Positions 11,560-21,676 of a stretch of 64,000 nt of DNA are shown piece after piece. The DNA is from Aquatica leii. Taxonomy: Eukaryota > Arthropoda > Insecta > Coleoptera > Lampyridae. The number at the start of each line of letters is the position of its first letter. Position 1 is the stretch's first letter. A program made the position numbers and the translations under genes. The stretch is taken from the NCBI GenBank assembly GCA_035610365.1, contig CM069432.1, positions 280,587,482-280,651,481 on the forward strand, written 5' to 3'. A model generated the notes under the pieces. That model saw nothing but the letters and a program-made list of their open reading frames with translations, did not search any database and was not told the DNA's origin.

Positions 11560-11788
11560 CTATGTTTATTGGGGAATCCATTAAAATCCTTTTAATATCA
11601 AACAAGATTTTAGTTTTCTTTTACCAAAGATTTGGAAACCAGTTTTATCGATTGGAGTCCGGTTTATAAAAGCGAGACTTTACTGCGCAATCAATCAGTT
11701 TGTTCTTGGCTCTGAACATGTCCACTGCAACGTGTGACGAAAGCTCAGCGTGTTTGATAACGACAACACGGGAAATATCCAGAATAGA
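11560..11788 (+). repeat. 5'-truncated PLE family 2 3' end in inverted orientation (copy C)
   Basis: On the plus strand this matches the minus-strand 3' end at 10490-10760: GATTTTAGTTTTCTTTTAC, then GGAAACCAGTTT, then CCGGTTTATAAAAGCGAG and the block CGACAACACGGGAAATATCC. The 3' UTR and terminal segment are present without any coding part. It lies head-to-head with the minus copy, the same layout as the family 1 pair at 16905-21033. Confidence 0.6.
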
Positions 11789-12715
11789 AAATGGCTTTCT
11801 TGATGTAGTCATTGTTTTAGTTTTTTCGACGGAAATTCTTATGTTAAGTGCTTCTGTTGTCTTAAATTTATACATCATTGTTGTGTGTAATTGTCTTTCT
11901 TCGTTATAATAACGACTTCATCCGCATAGCATATTATCCTAATTTCGTTATTCTAGATTTTATATCATCTACTACCTCTTTGACTTATTACATAATCTGG
12001 TCCATAATTGTGTTGAATAAGAAGGGACTAAAACTGTCTCCTTACCAAATACTAGTAGCCACAGCTAGTGTTTGGGTCAGATTGTTGTTCACCATTATTT
12101 TGGTCGTGTTGATGTTATTAAGTTGTTCTGTAATCTTGGTGATTTGGGATTGAATGCCTTTATTTTTAAGTACACTCAGGACATCGGGTAGTCTAATTTT
12201 ATCAAAAGTTTGAGTTAGGTCAATGAAGTACATAAATGCAGGATAATTGAATTCAATCGCTTTCTCAATTATTTGTCGTATGATGAATATTGCATCGATT
12301 GTTGACTTATTTTGTTTGAACCCTTGCTGTGGGTCCGTTATTTTATTGGTAACAATTTTGGACCTTAGCTTCAGAGTAGTGCTTAAGAGACATATACCAC
12401 GGTAATTTTTTGTGTTCGTTTTGCTGCTATTCTTAAAGATCGAGAGTTATCCTTGTCTTTCATGTATCAGGGACAGCGTCTTTATGAATAATTTGTTAAA
12501 AAAGGCTTGTTACTTTTTAAACTAGCTTCTCTTTGTAAATATTGTCAATTCCAGAAGATTTCTTGTTTTATAACTTGCTGATAAACATTTCCGCTTAATT
12601 TTTTGAGATAGTGACATGATTGTAGGCTGGGGATTGTTCTTTTATAGTTTCTTGTTCTTCGTTTGTTGCAGTACCGGTATAGTTCTTTGAAATAGCTCAC
12701 CCATGCTTCAGAGGC
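11789..12715 (-). pseudogene. LINE reverse transcriptase fragment (RTE-like)
   Basis: Minus-strand pieces in order are a linker with EAWVSYFKELYR near 12710-12675, YFIDLTQTFDKIRLPDVLSV near 12230 (RT palm), a broken GVRQGDSFSPFLFN-like block near 12050-12000, and KTTEALNIRISVEKTKTMTT near 11865-11800. The YADD block between them is degraded. It is a 5'- and 3'-truncated, frameshifted LINE fragment distinct from family 1. Confidence 0.6.
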
Positions 12716-12719
12716 AATT

Positions 12720-12835
12720 GTGTCCTGATGAAGCCCCTTACGAAAGTGGGCAAAACGTTGGCAGTTTCGGTTGGAACTATGACACGGTCCAAACCCGGAA
12801 GACATTCTAATGTTAGTAAAGTTTTGAGTAATTTG
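12720..12835 (+). ncRNA. PLE family 1 terminal segment with degraded hammerhead-like motif
   Basis: CTGATGA at 12725-12731 is followed by a GCCC...GGGC hairpin, then AAAA where the other copies have GAAA, then CACGGTCCAAACCCGGAAG. It matches the outer ends of the PLE pair at 16905-21033. The G-to-A change in the second core box should abolish hammerhead cleavage if the motif is a ribozyme. No coding part of the element lies beside it. Confidence 0.55.
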
Positions 12836-13084
12836 CAATTTTCGGGGATAGAATAACTTGGCAGTGGCAAATCAAAACTTATATTTAAGGGCTTGGTTGA
12901 AAAGTTAATTTTCTTGGGTGATAGTGTACATTGTGTTTTTCTCATGAAGTGGCTTTTGATCGGTAGTTACTGCTGCAAATAACTTTCCCATTTGATATAA
13001 TGTTACGCCTTTTCCTGGATTTTTTGCATCCAGTTTTTGCATTCTTGCTCATAATAAACAATTAAACGACACATAAAATTTATA

Positions 13085-13300
13085 TACAACGACTAAAGAT
13101 TAGTATGAGGTGGTATGACGCTAATGTAGACATAATCAGTTTTTGTAGACTCCAGAAGCCTAATATTTTTAGTGTGGATAGCGTGTCCATCTAATATCAA
13201 AGGCACAGGATCACTTTTGTTTAGTTTAAGAAATCTAAAGTAGCGATCGAACCACGTCGGTTCAAAAATTGAGGCTTATATTAGCCCCTTATATTCCCTT
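13085..13300 (-). pseudogene. pogo-type DDE transposase fragment
   Basis: About 60 codons on the minus strand read WFDRYFRFLKLNKSDPVPLI followed by LDGHAIHTKN and YISVIPPHT. The LILDGH.xHT block around the second catalytic aspartate identifies a pogo/Tigger/jerky-like DDE_1 transposase. Neither the HTH part nor TIRs are visible, and the next pogo remnant has its own copy of this block, so this is a separate fragment. Confidence 0.6.
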
Positions 13301-13421
13301 TTTCTCCATATGTGTAACTTCGTAATTGACACAAAATTTTTTTCGTTCACTGAAATTATCCGTCATGGGAACAGTTCATCTTCATAAGATACAATGACAT
13401 AATCATTTAATTTAAATTAAT

Positions 13422-15640
13422 TTATGTTTCGACGTCTTTTAATTCCACTCTCCCTTTTTTTGGATTTCTATTTTTAGTTTCGGCCTGCTTTTTCTTTCTC
13501 ATTTCCTGCCTTTCTCCCTTTTTTGTCTCTTTCAGTTGTTTTGTTGTTTTTTCGATTCTTTTTTTGATAATATTCTTGCCATTGAGAAGAAGAAGCAACA
13601 GCTGGTACTCTTTCTTTTGGTTTGTGTTTTGTTTCAATTTTTTTTGTCGTTTGCGGCTAAAACAAAGTTTTCTTGAATGGAGTACGTACATCCACTCCTG
13701 CTGTAGGAGACTGATGAGTGTTATTATTTTGATTTTCTTTTCCATTTCAATAAATCTCGTTCTTAGGTGTAGTTTCAATACTTCTTATATTGTAGTTTGT
13801 TGTTATTATTTGACTTTGATCGACACGCTCATTTTGACCATTGCTTTCTTTGCTAATACTTTCTTCAGTCGTTGGCACTAATGTTTCTTCTTCAGTTATT
13901 CCATCTTTCTGACTAGCATTTCATTCAATTACGGGTATAACTTTCTCTATTATTTCATTATATTGACTATCATTTTGGTCGATTGCAGATTTTTATACCT
14001 GCTTTTGTTTTTCACTTATTTTATTAACACAGCTTGTCTCATTAGTTATACTTAAGTCGTCTTCAGGTACATTTTGTAGTTTACTATCATATTTTCCAAA
14101 TACATTTTCTTCTACATTTTCATTATAGATCTTCCTTTCTTTTCTATATATTTTCAGGTACGTTTTCATTATTTGAATTTCCCCAGCACTTCATTGAAAA
14201 TTTCAAGTACGTTTTCAATGAAATTTTGTAAGCTTACATTTTCTTCTGGCAAATCAAAATCAAAAACTATCGGAATCTCTGACATGTCATTGATATCAAA
14301 GAAAGTAAAAGACTAGTGTCATTATCTTCGGTGTTTAAAACAGAGTCATCACGAACTTCAAGATTTTCATTTTTGGTTGGCTGTTCCTTTGCTTCTTCTT
14401 CGTTTAACGGTAGTAACGCGTCGGTGTCAAGTTTCGATTTGGTTTTTCTTCAGAGATTGAAAAGATTTGTATTTTCAACTGGATCGCCCGATTCAGTACT
14501 TTTGAATTTAGCCAAATTGGTTGCATCTATTTCTGATTCCAATAAACGTAAGAACATTTTCACATTTATATTTTCCACATTGAACAAGACCACATGCATG
14601 TAAACCATTTTTTATTATATTGGGAATATTTTCCATTTTTTGAAGGGTAGTTTTCAATATTGGTGCAAACGCATCTCTGCCCATTCTTTGACCATTATTT
14701 TCTATCCGCCAACGATGTACACTTTTTTCCATTCAGATTTGAGAGCTCAAAGAAAAGCAACATCTAATGGTTGCATAATATAAGTTAAGTTTGGACATAA
14801 AGCTACCAAAATAATGTTATTTTCTGAACAAAACTGACTTAAAGCTATTGTTAGATGAGATGTGTGGCCGTCTAAAAAGAGGATTACTGGAAATTCAATC
14901 TTTTGGGCAATCAACCATGGATGATATATATTAGCAATATATTCATAAAAAGCTTCTCCAGTCATCCAACTACTTTCATTTCTTTCTATACCACAAGTTT
15001 TTGGTATTTTATCGACAATTGATTTTGGAATTCATTTGTAACTGTAGTCTATCATTGGCGGTGGTAACTGCCCTGATGCACTGCAAGTAACTAATGTCGT
15101 CTGGCACTCTATTTCGTCGTTAGTTATATGAGAATGGACTGCTTCCTCCCCTTCCTTAACTAACACTTTGCCTCCTTTAGGAGTAAGGAAAAATGCGGTG
15201 TCGTCACAGTTGAAATCACGTGATGGATTTGAGGTGATTTCGAAATGTTCTGCGTTCTTCAAATAGTATGTAACTTCTGTGAACCATCTCGCTTCGCACA
15301 AAGTCGATCTAGCACTCGACAAATTTTGGGAAACTTTTTTTGACAACTCCGGATGTCTATTCAAAAATCCCTCATGCCGCTTTCTACCAGGTCTTCCGTT
15401 GGCGAAATTATTAGGTCGATTCAAGTTTTTAACTAGCATCTGCACGCTGTCTAGGAGTTAGTACCAGAAAATCCACATTAAGCAATACGCAATAACCATT
15501 TCACGAACGCATCTTTTTCCGAGTTTGTAAGAATTGTTTCAGGACCACTTTTTTGAACGACATAGTTTTTCTTTTGAAAAATGGACCTTGGGATCTCAAA
15601 ACATTAGCTTGCCGTTTTGAATTTCATGCCGTTATTTATT
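13422..15640 (-). pseudogene. Second pogo/Tigger-type transposase remnant
   Basis: Minus-strand pieces in order are an HTH block near 15590-15480 (TNSEKDAFVKWLLRIA); the 15445-15032 frame with a CENP-B-type HTH tail (GRPGRKRHEGFLNRHPELS) and a first catalytic aspartate block (FNCDDTAFFLTPKGGKVL); the 14965-14747 frame with VILFLDGHTSHLT and ALCPNLTYIMQPLDVA; the 14732-14508 frame; and a lysine-rich tail at 13778-13422. The family's usual MDET box reads CDDT here. Frames are broken at several points, so it is inactive. It differs clearly in sequence from the Tigger at 6598-9118. Confidence 0.7.
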
Positions 15641-16889
15641 GGATCGATGGCTTTTGATAAATCTGTAATATCATATTGCAGATTTTTCTTCTGCTGGATG
15701 TTGTCCTTTTGTACGGTCGTTGCCATATCCTGCAAAGGAATCAATTTTCGGCATCATATTGATCATACACTTTTTAAAATTCCAATAAAAACAATAATAT
15801 CAAGTAAACACCATGCCGAGAATAGGTCATTGCTTCGTTCAAATTTTGTTCGATCGATTACCTTCTTTGACATATAATTTTTGTATTTAAATAAGGCACC
15901 AACGACACTAACAACTTCCTCCATAATCTACCTATTATCGGCATATCCTGGAAGAGGAGAGAACCTATTTTCGGCATCATGATCTAGGAGTAAATATCGC
16001 TTTTTGCAAATTACCGCTTTCTTAAGGTTTCCAAATCGTACCGGTACACTGATGAGACTGCTCCGATGTTCCGGATGAATTTATAAACTTATTTTTCGTG
16101 AAATCAGTAAGAAAATACGGACAGTGCCGATAATAGGTATCTGCACCTTATCTGACACCTGATATTGCTTAATCCATAGTTTGCTCAGGTTATGACTAAT
16201 GGTCTGTTTTTTTTCTGTAATTTCTAACCATATCTAAATAATTATCGCAAAATCAGTCTACTTTCAATTTTGTGTGTACCTAATAAAAATCTTTTCAATT
16301 AAATTTTTTGTGAGCAATCATAATTGTCTCGCTCAGTTTAAACTCCGTCGGCAATGCTGAATTTACTCATTCTTCCGTTTCTATTAAAGTCTACGCATTG
16401 GCATTTTAACTAGCAAACTAAAAAGTCAGAATCTGTAAACGAAATGCTCAGTGGAACTTTTAACTTAAGAATATCTGCATATTTGTTAGTGGGAAATAAA
16501 ATGAAAATTCAATAGTTGAATGTGAAAGAATCGCTGAGGTAAGGTTTAATTTCTATTTTGCGGTGAGATTTAAATTGTTTTGTCCTTATAGCATTTCACT
16601 ACCGTCATGTGATAACTTTAAGAATTCCTTTAATTACTGCTAATTACCCCGTTCATAAATTATTTTTATTGTTTGTTATTGTTATATATTAAATAGAAAA
16701 GTCGAATCTATAATATTCTTTGTTGGCACAATTTTTTGAAGATTTATCAGCAGATCATATGAAATTGCGTCGTAATATCAAATATAAGTCTATTTATGAT
16801 ACTACGGTGGTATACTTTTTGTTTTCGTTTCTAGCTTTTTAAAGGATGTTTATATGCCACTAGCGCTAAAAGCACTGTATAAATGTAAG
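15641..16889. other. No gene seen; possible pogo end repeats
   Basis: The motif TTTTCGGCATCAT occurs near 15747 and 15971. ACCTATTATCGGCA near 15930 recurs inverted as TGCCGATAATAGGT near 16126. These could be subterminal or terminal repeats of the pogo element to the left, but I could not find the matching opposite end. The rest, 16160-16889, is AT-rich with no recognisable coding. Confidence 0.35.
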
Positions 16890-16904
16890 TACCTTTTTTC
16901 TGTA
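16890..16904. repeat. Left target-site duplication of the PLE pair
   Basis: TACCTTTTTTCTGTA here is identical to 21034-21048. The two copies bound the head-to-head PLE structure exactly. Confidence 0.85.
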
Positions 16905-17003
16905 CTAACATTAGAATGTCTTCCGGGTTTGGACCGTGTCATAGTTGCAACCGAAGCTGCCAACGTTTCGCCCACTTTCGTAAGGGGCTTCATCAGGGCG
17001 TGA
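16905..17003 (-). ncRNA. Hammerhead-ribozyme-like motif in PLE 3' terminal repeat (minus copy)
   Basis: On the minus strand CTGATGA (16996-16990) is followed by a hairpin closed by GCCC/GGGC with CTT/AAG inside, then GAAA (16969-16966). A C(UUCG)G-capped hairpin follows (GUUG...CAGC UUCG GUUG CAAC). The two invariant core boxes and helix II of a hammerhead are therefore present. One extra A lies between CTGATGA and helix II, and I could not pair helix I or III convincingly. Hammerheads are known in PLE terminal repeats. Confidence 0.6.
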
Positions 17004-17221
17004 GATAAATCGCAAAACTCAAACAAGCAATCGAAATCTAACTAAGAACTTCTCAAAAGTTAGGTTATCCACTTGTAAAACAAGCCATAACCTGAACTAC
17101 GAAAAGGTAAGAAAGAAAACGATAACCTGAGAAAGCAAACGAAAATCTAACAAAGAACCACTACCGAGTTAGGTAATCAACTTGTGAACCAAGCCAGTTT
17201 TCTAAACTCCGTAGAAGTGAC

Positions 17222-19755
17222 TTAAGAAGAAACGGTCTCCGTATTTAAAGGAAAAGGATCGTCACGGATAATTAAGCTCGACCCTGATTGGGTTACGGTT
17301 GCTAGGGGGCGTGTTTTTGATAAATGACTAATAACCGGGAACCAAAGAGGGGATAGTTCGAAACCATGATCGCGATTGAAGTTATTGGGGTGTTTGATGA
17401 TTTCTATGCTTTCTCCGAATTTCCTGTTGAAAAGGAATGGAGATTTGGCAATCAACGAAACATTATCAAAATCTATCTTGTGACCTGTAGTAAAATGATG
17501 TTCAGCGACCGCAGACTTGGAAGTATACCTTTTCCTTATACAACGATCATGTTCTCAAATGCGAGTAATGACGGAACGACCGGTTTCACCAATGTAGACT
17601 AAACCACAAGAACAGGGAATTTGGTATAAACCTTGAGATGAAAGTGTAGGAAATTTGTCTTTGGGAGAAAGAAGAATCTGAGAGATTTTGCCTGTCGAGT
17701 TGAATATGGGTTTAATACCATTCTTACGAAGGAGTTTCCCTATTTGATCTGTAACCTTGTGAATGTAGGGTAAAAAGGCCAATTTCGGGTTGGATTCGGG
17801 AGAAGAAATGTCCTTAGCTAATCGAGTACGTGGATGTAAACGACGATTAATAACTCTATGAATATCTCGCTTTACATAACCATTGTTTACTAAGGTTCTA
17901 GTAAGATGACGGAGTTCTGAGTCTAGATTCTCAGGTTGACAAATAGAAAAGGCACGATGGACCAAAGATTCAATAACAGAACGTTTCTGTGCAGGATGAT
18001 CATGAGACGAAGCATGAAGGTATCTGTCCGTATGGGTGGGTTTGCGATAAACCGAATGGCCTAGAAGTCCGTCGGGCTTACGAGTCACAAGAACGTCAAG
18101 GAATGGAAGAGAACCATTACTTTCGATTTTCATAGTAAATTTAATATCTAAGTGTTGATTGTTAAGATGATCAAGAAACTTAGACAATTCAAGATGACCA
18201 TGAGACCAAACAATAAACGTGTCGTCAACATATCTAAACCACACTTTAGGTTTTAATATTGATGATTCCAAAGCAACCGTTTCAAAGGATTCCATAAAAA
18301 TGTTAGCTACAACAGGTGATAGAGGAGAACCCATAGCAGCACCAGAGACTTGTTCGTAAAACTTATTATCAAATTGGAAGTAAGTAGAGGATAGACACTT
18401 TTCAATAAGAGGAACCAAACTCAAGTCCTTGCCATGTTGAGACAGAATCTGTTTGATGATAATAAGCGAATCCTTAATAAGAACTTTAGTAAAAAGTGAA
18501 GTAACATCAAAGCTCACGAGAAGATTTTGGGGTTCAAGTTTTATAGTTTCTAGACGTTGAATAAAATGCTAAGAGTTGAGGATGTGAGAAGAGGTTTTAC
18601 CTGTAAACTCGCAAAGAACGTTGGACAAGAACTTGGCTAGCTTGTAAGTAGGAGATTGGATAGTACTAACGATAGGTCGAAAAGGAATACCTTGTTTGTG
18701 AATTTTGGGAAGTCCGTATAGACGAGGTGGTTTAGAATCTGATGGGGTAAGTCGACGTTTAGTTTCAGGAGGTAGATTGGAAGATTTGATGATTTGGCTA
18801 ACCTCGCGTTCAATCCTCGAAGTGGGGTTATGGGTTAGAAGAGCGTAAGTTTTCTCGGACAAAATAGAATTGATTTTCGTAACATAATCAATTTGATTCA
18901 AAACTACAGTGGCGTTGCCTTTGTCGGCTGGAAGAACAATAATATCAGGGTTCTTACGAAGACTTTTTAGAGCTGACCCTTCTTACTTAGAAATGTTGGA
19001 TTTAGGAATTTTAGATGATTCAAGGATTTTGCCAGTGTTAATATGAATGGGATCTGAGATGTGGCGAGGAAGATGTCTTATAGAAGACTCAACAGCACAT
19101 AGAATATCTTCTTTAGGAATACGTTTGGGAGCAACCACAAAATTCAAACCCTTAGAGAGCACCGATTCCTGTTCTGAAGTGAGAACCAAACTAGATAAAT
19201 TGACAACCGTCTTTACTGAGTTAGTAGTAGAAGAAACTTTACGATTCTTGGATTTAATAATTGAAACTTTTTGAGATGACCTTCAGTGGTTAGTCGTAGA
19301 GTGGTATTAGACTGCTGGTAAGTAATGTTGTCAAAGAATTTCTAATCATCCGGGAATAGAGTGTTGGCCAATTCAAGATAAAGATAAAAGAGTTGTTTCG
19401 AAATGGTGTCTAACTCTCGCCTAGTTTGCTTAATCCGTTCGCGTATCAACGCTAGACTAGCACGGTGTAGGATGTTTTTAGAAGAACATGTCTGAATGTG
19501 GAACTTAATTTTGAGGAATGCAGGAATAATGTTGTGGTCACGACAGCGACTAAGAAAGGTTAAATTGCACAAAAGTTTGACGATTTTGTGGCGAAGTTTG
19601 GAAAATACGGAGGTTTTAGAAGAAATACTCTCCCCGTAGAGATTGTTAATGTAATAGCGAAGGCTTCCACGGCCGGAATCTATACTAACATTAGAATGTT
19701 TTCCGGGTTTGGACCTTGTCATAGTTGCAACCGAAGCTGCCAACGTTTCGCCCAT
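17222..19755 (-). pseudogene. Penelope-like RT/GIY-YIG endonuclease ORF, longer copy, broken
   Basis: The product is a reverse transcriptase fused to a C-terminal GIY-YIG nuclease, the hallmark of Penelope-like elements. The N-terminal part runs from 19755 (GETLAASVATMTRS, overlapping the terminal repeat). RT motifs include LPADKGNATVV, YGLPKIHKQGIPFRPIVS, VSFDVTSLFTKV, GSPLSPVVANIFMESF and FRYVDDTFIVW. The nuclease shows LYQIPCSCGLVYIGETGR. Within the main frame three single stop codons interrupt the reading: TAA near 18980, TAG just below 18569 and TGA just below 17555. There is also one frame change near 19270 in an A-rich run. The plus copy has a serine codon where the TGA stands. The copy is therefore inactive but recent. 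Confidence 0.88.
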
Positions 19756-19757
19756 TT

Positions 19758-20685
19758 AGATATCAAATTTACTATGGAAATCGAAAGTAATGGTTCTCTT
19801 CCATTCCTTGACGTTCTTGTGACTCGTAAGCCCGATGGACTTCTAGGCCATTCGGTTTATCGCAAACCCACCCATACGGACAGATACCTTTATGCTTCGT
19901 CTCATCATCATCCTGCACAGAAACGTTCTGTTATTGCATCTTTGGTCCATCGTGCCTTTTCTATTTGCCAACCTGAGAATCTAGACTCAGAACTCCGTCA
20001 TCTTACTAGAACCTTAGTGAACAATGGTTATGTAAAGCGAGATATTCATAGAGTTATTAATCGTCGTTTACATCCACGTACTCGATTACCTAAGGACATT
20101 TCTACTCCCGAATCCAACCCGAAATTGGCCTTTTTACCCTACATTCACAAGGTTACAGATCAAATAGGGAAACTCCTTCGTAAGAATGGTATTAAACCCA
20201 TATTCAACTCGACAGGCAAAATCTCTCAGATTCTTCCTTCTCCCAAAGACAAATTTCCTACACTTTCATCTCAAGGTGTATACCAAATTCCCTGTTCTTG
20301 TGGTTTAGTCTACATTGGTGAAACCGGTCGTTCCGTCATTACTCGCATTTCAGAACATGATCGTTGTATAAGGAAAAGGTATACTTCCAAGTCTGCTGTC
20401 GCTGAACATCATTTTACTACAGGTCACAAGATAGATTTTGATAATGTTTCGTTGATTGCCAAATCTCAATTCTTTTTCAACAGGAAATTCCGAGAAAGCA
20501 TAGAAATCATCAGACACCCCAATAACTTCAATCGCGATCATGGTTTCGAACTATCCCCTCTTTGGTTCCCGGTTATTAGTCATTTATCAAAAACACGCCC
20601 CCTAGCAACCGTAACCCAATCAGGGTCGAGCTTAATTATCCGTGACGATCCTTTTCCTTTAAATACGGAGACCGTTTCTTGTTAA
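19758..20685 (+). pseudogene. Penelope-like ORF, 5'-truncated copy (RT C-terminus and GIY-YIG)
   Basis: The frame is open from the junction to a TAA at about 20685. It starts at LDIKFTMEIESNG, downstream of the YVDD active site, and contains SVYRKPTHTDRYL, an FLPYIHKVTDQIGKLL linker and the GIY-YIG domain (VYQIPCSCGLVYIGETGR, then AEHHFTTGHKIDF). A longer apparent ORF starts at 19588, but its first 56 codons are antisense to the minus copy and are not part of the protein. Without RT motifs it cannot act alone. It differs from the minus copy at only a few residues. Confidence 0.88.
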
Positions 20686-20904
20686 GTCACTTCTACGGAG
20701 TTTAGAAAACTGGCTTGGTTCACAAGTTGATTACCTAACTCGGTAGTGGTTCTTTGTTAGATTTTTGTTTGCTTTCTCAGGTTATCGTTTTCTTTCTTAC
20801 CTTTTCATAGTTTAGGTTATGGCTTGTTTTACAAGTGGATAACCTAACTTTTGAGAAGTTCTTAGTTAGATTTCGATTGCTTGTTTGAGTTTTGCGATTT
20901 ATCT

Positions 20905-21033
20905 CACGCCCTGATGAAGCCCCTTACGAAAGTGGGCGAAACGTTGGCAGCTTCGGTTGCAACTATGACACGGTCCAAACCCGGAAGACATTCTAATGTT
21001 AGTATAGATTCCGGCCGTGGAAGCCTTCGCTAT
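20905..21033 (+). ncRNA. Hammerhead-ribozyme-like motif in PLE 3' terminal repeat (plus copy)
   Basis: CTGATGA at 20911-20917, helix II GCCC (20919-20922) with GGGC (20934-20937), and GAAA at 20938-20941 are all intact. The UUCG-capped hairpin and CACGGTCCAAACCCGGAAG follow, then ATTCCGGCCGTGGAAGCC to the element end. The same strand also reads MKPLTKVGETLAASVATM in frame with the PLE N-terminus, so the repeat doubles as the start of the ORF in a tandem or complete copy. Confidence 0.6.
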
Positions 21034-21048
21034 TACCTTTTTTCTGTA
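21034..21048. repeat. Right target-site duplication of the PLE pair
   Basis: TACCTTTTTTCTGTA, identical to 16890-16904. Confidence 0.85.
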
Positions 21049-21329
21049 TTAATTTTTGTTGTGTCAATAATATTTACGACGACCAAGTATACGCATGCTG
21101 GCACAAGTAGTTTATGCTGTTTTTATTTATTTATTATTAAGTATTTAAGACGTTGGTGTTGAACTAAATATACTTCTTGTTGATTTAGTTGTGTCTAAGT
21201 TGTCTTTCTCAAGTGTTGGCAGGTATAAACGGTCATCTAGGGTCTTTGTTTTGGCACTTTTTTAACAGATTATTCCATTCCATTAGTTACTTTATCCACG
21301 CCTTCAGTAAAACTTGGTTTGACTAGATT

Positions 21330-21402
21330 CCTAACAATTGAGCATAAGATATGAACCTGATATAACTTCTGTGGAGTTTAGAATCTGGCTTAGTTCATAA
21401 GT
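21330..21402 (+). repeat. PLE family 1 3' UTR remnant, left of the BEL insertion
   Basis: CTTCTGTGGAGTTTAGAATC and GGCTTAGTTCATAAGT match the PLE 3' UTR at 20690-20725 (CTTCTACGGAGTTTAG, GGCTTGGTTCACAAGT). The match breaks at the BEL LTR and continues at 27442. Confidence 0.6.
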
Positions 21403-21634
21403 TGTTCGATAGCTCTTTTATTATTTATAAACTTTAAGAAATTAAGTATACAACAGCTCAATTTTATTACTTTTATTTTGTACGTATAAACCATTTAGTC
21501 GACATACAATACAATAATGATAACAATGTTGGAAAATAAAATGTTGTTATTCTGAACACCTTGTAAGTTCTTGATAATACCAAAAATGCGTAAAACCCCA
21601 AAATAATTCGTAATATTCCACTAAACACTAAACA
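21403..21634 (-). repeat. 3' LTR of the BEL element
   Basis: On the minus strand it starts TGTTTAGTG and ends CTATCGAACA. It is preceded internally by a purine-rich GCGGGAAGC stretch that fits a polypurine tract. Confidence 0.92.
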
Positions 21635-21676
21635 GCTTCCCGCGCAATTGAAGCTAAAGCTTTCAATACACCAAAG

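Larger units (their letters stand above)
16905..21033. mobile_element. Penelope-like element, head-to-head pair inserted as one unit
   Basis: A longer minus-strand copy (about 16905-19756) meets a 5'-truncated plus-strand copy (about 19757-21033) at a sharp junction. At that junction the sequence switches from the 5' end of the minus copy to the middle of the coding region of the plus copy. The 3' ends point outward. Both outer ends carry the same terminal segment, and identical 15-bp duplications flank the whole. Inverted, partly truncated pairs are a known insertion form of Penelope-like elements; the shared duplication shows this pair entered in a single event. Confidence 0.9.

Noticed and set aside
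19588..19757. N-terminal 56 codons of the long plus-strand PLE frame
   Set aside because: They are the reverse complement of the minus PLE copy, joined by the inverted insertion; not part of the real protein.
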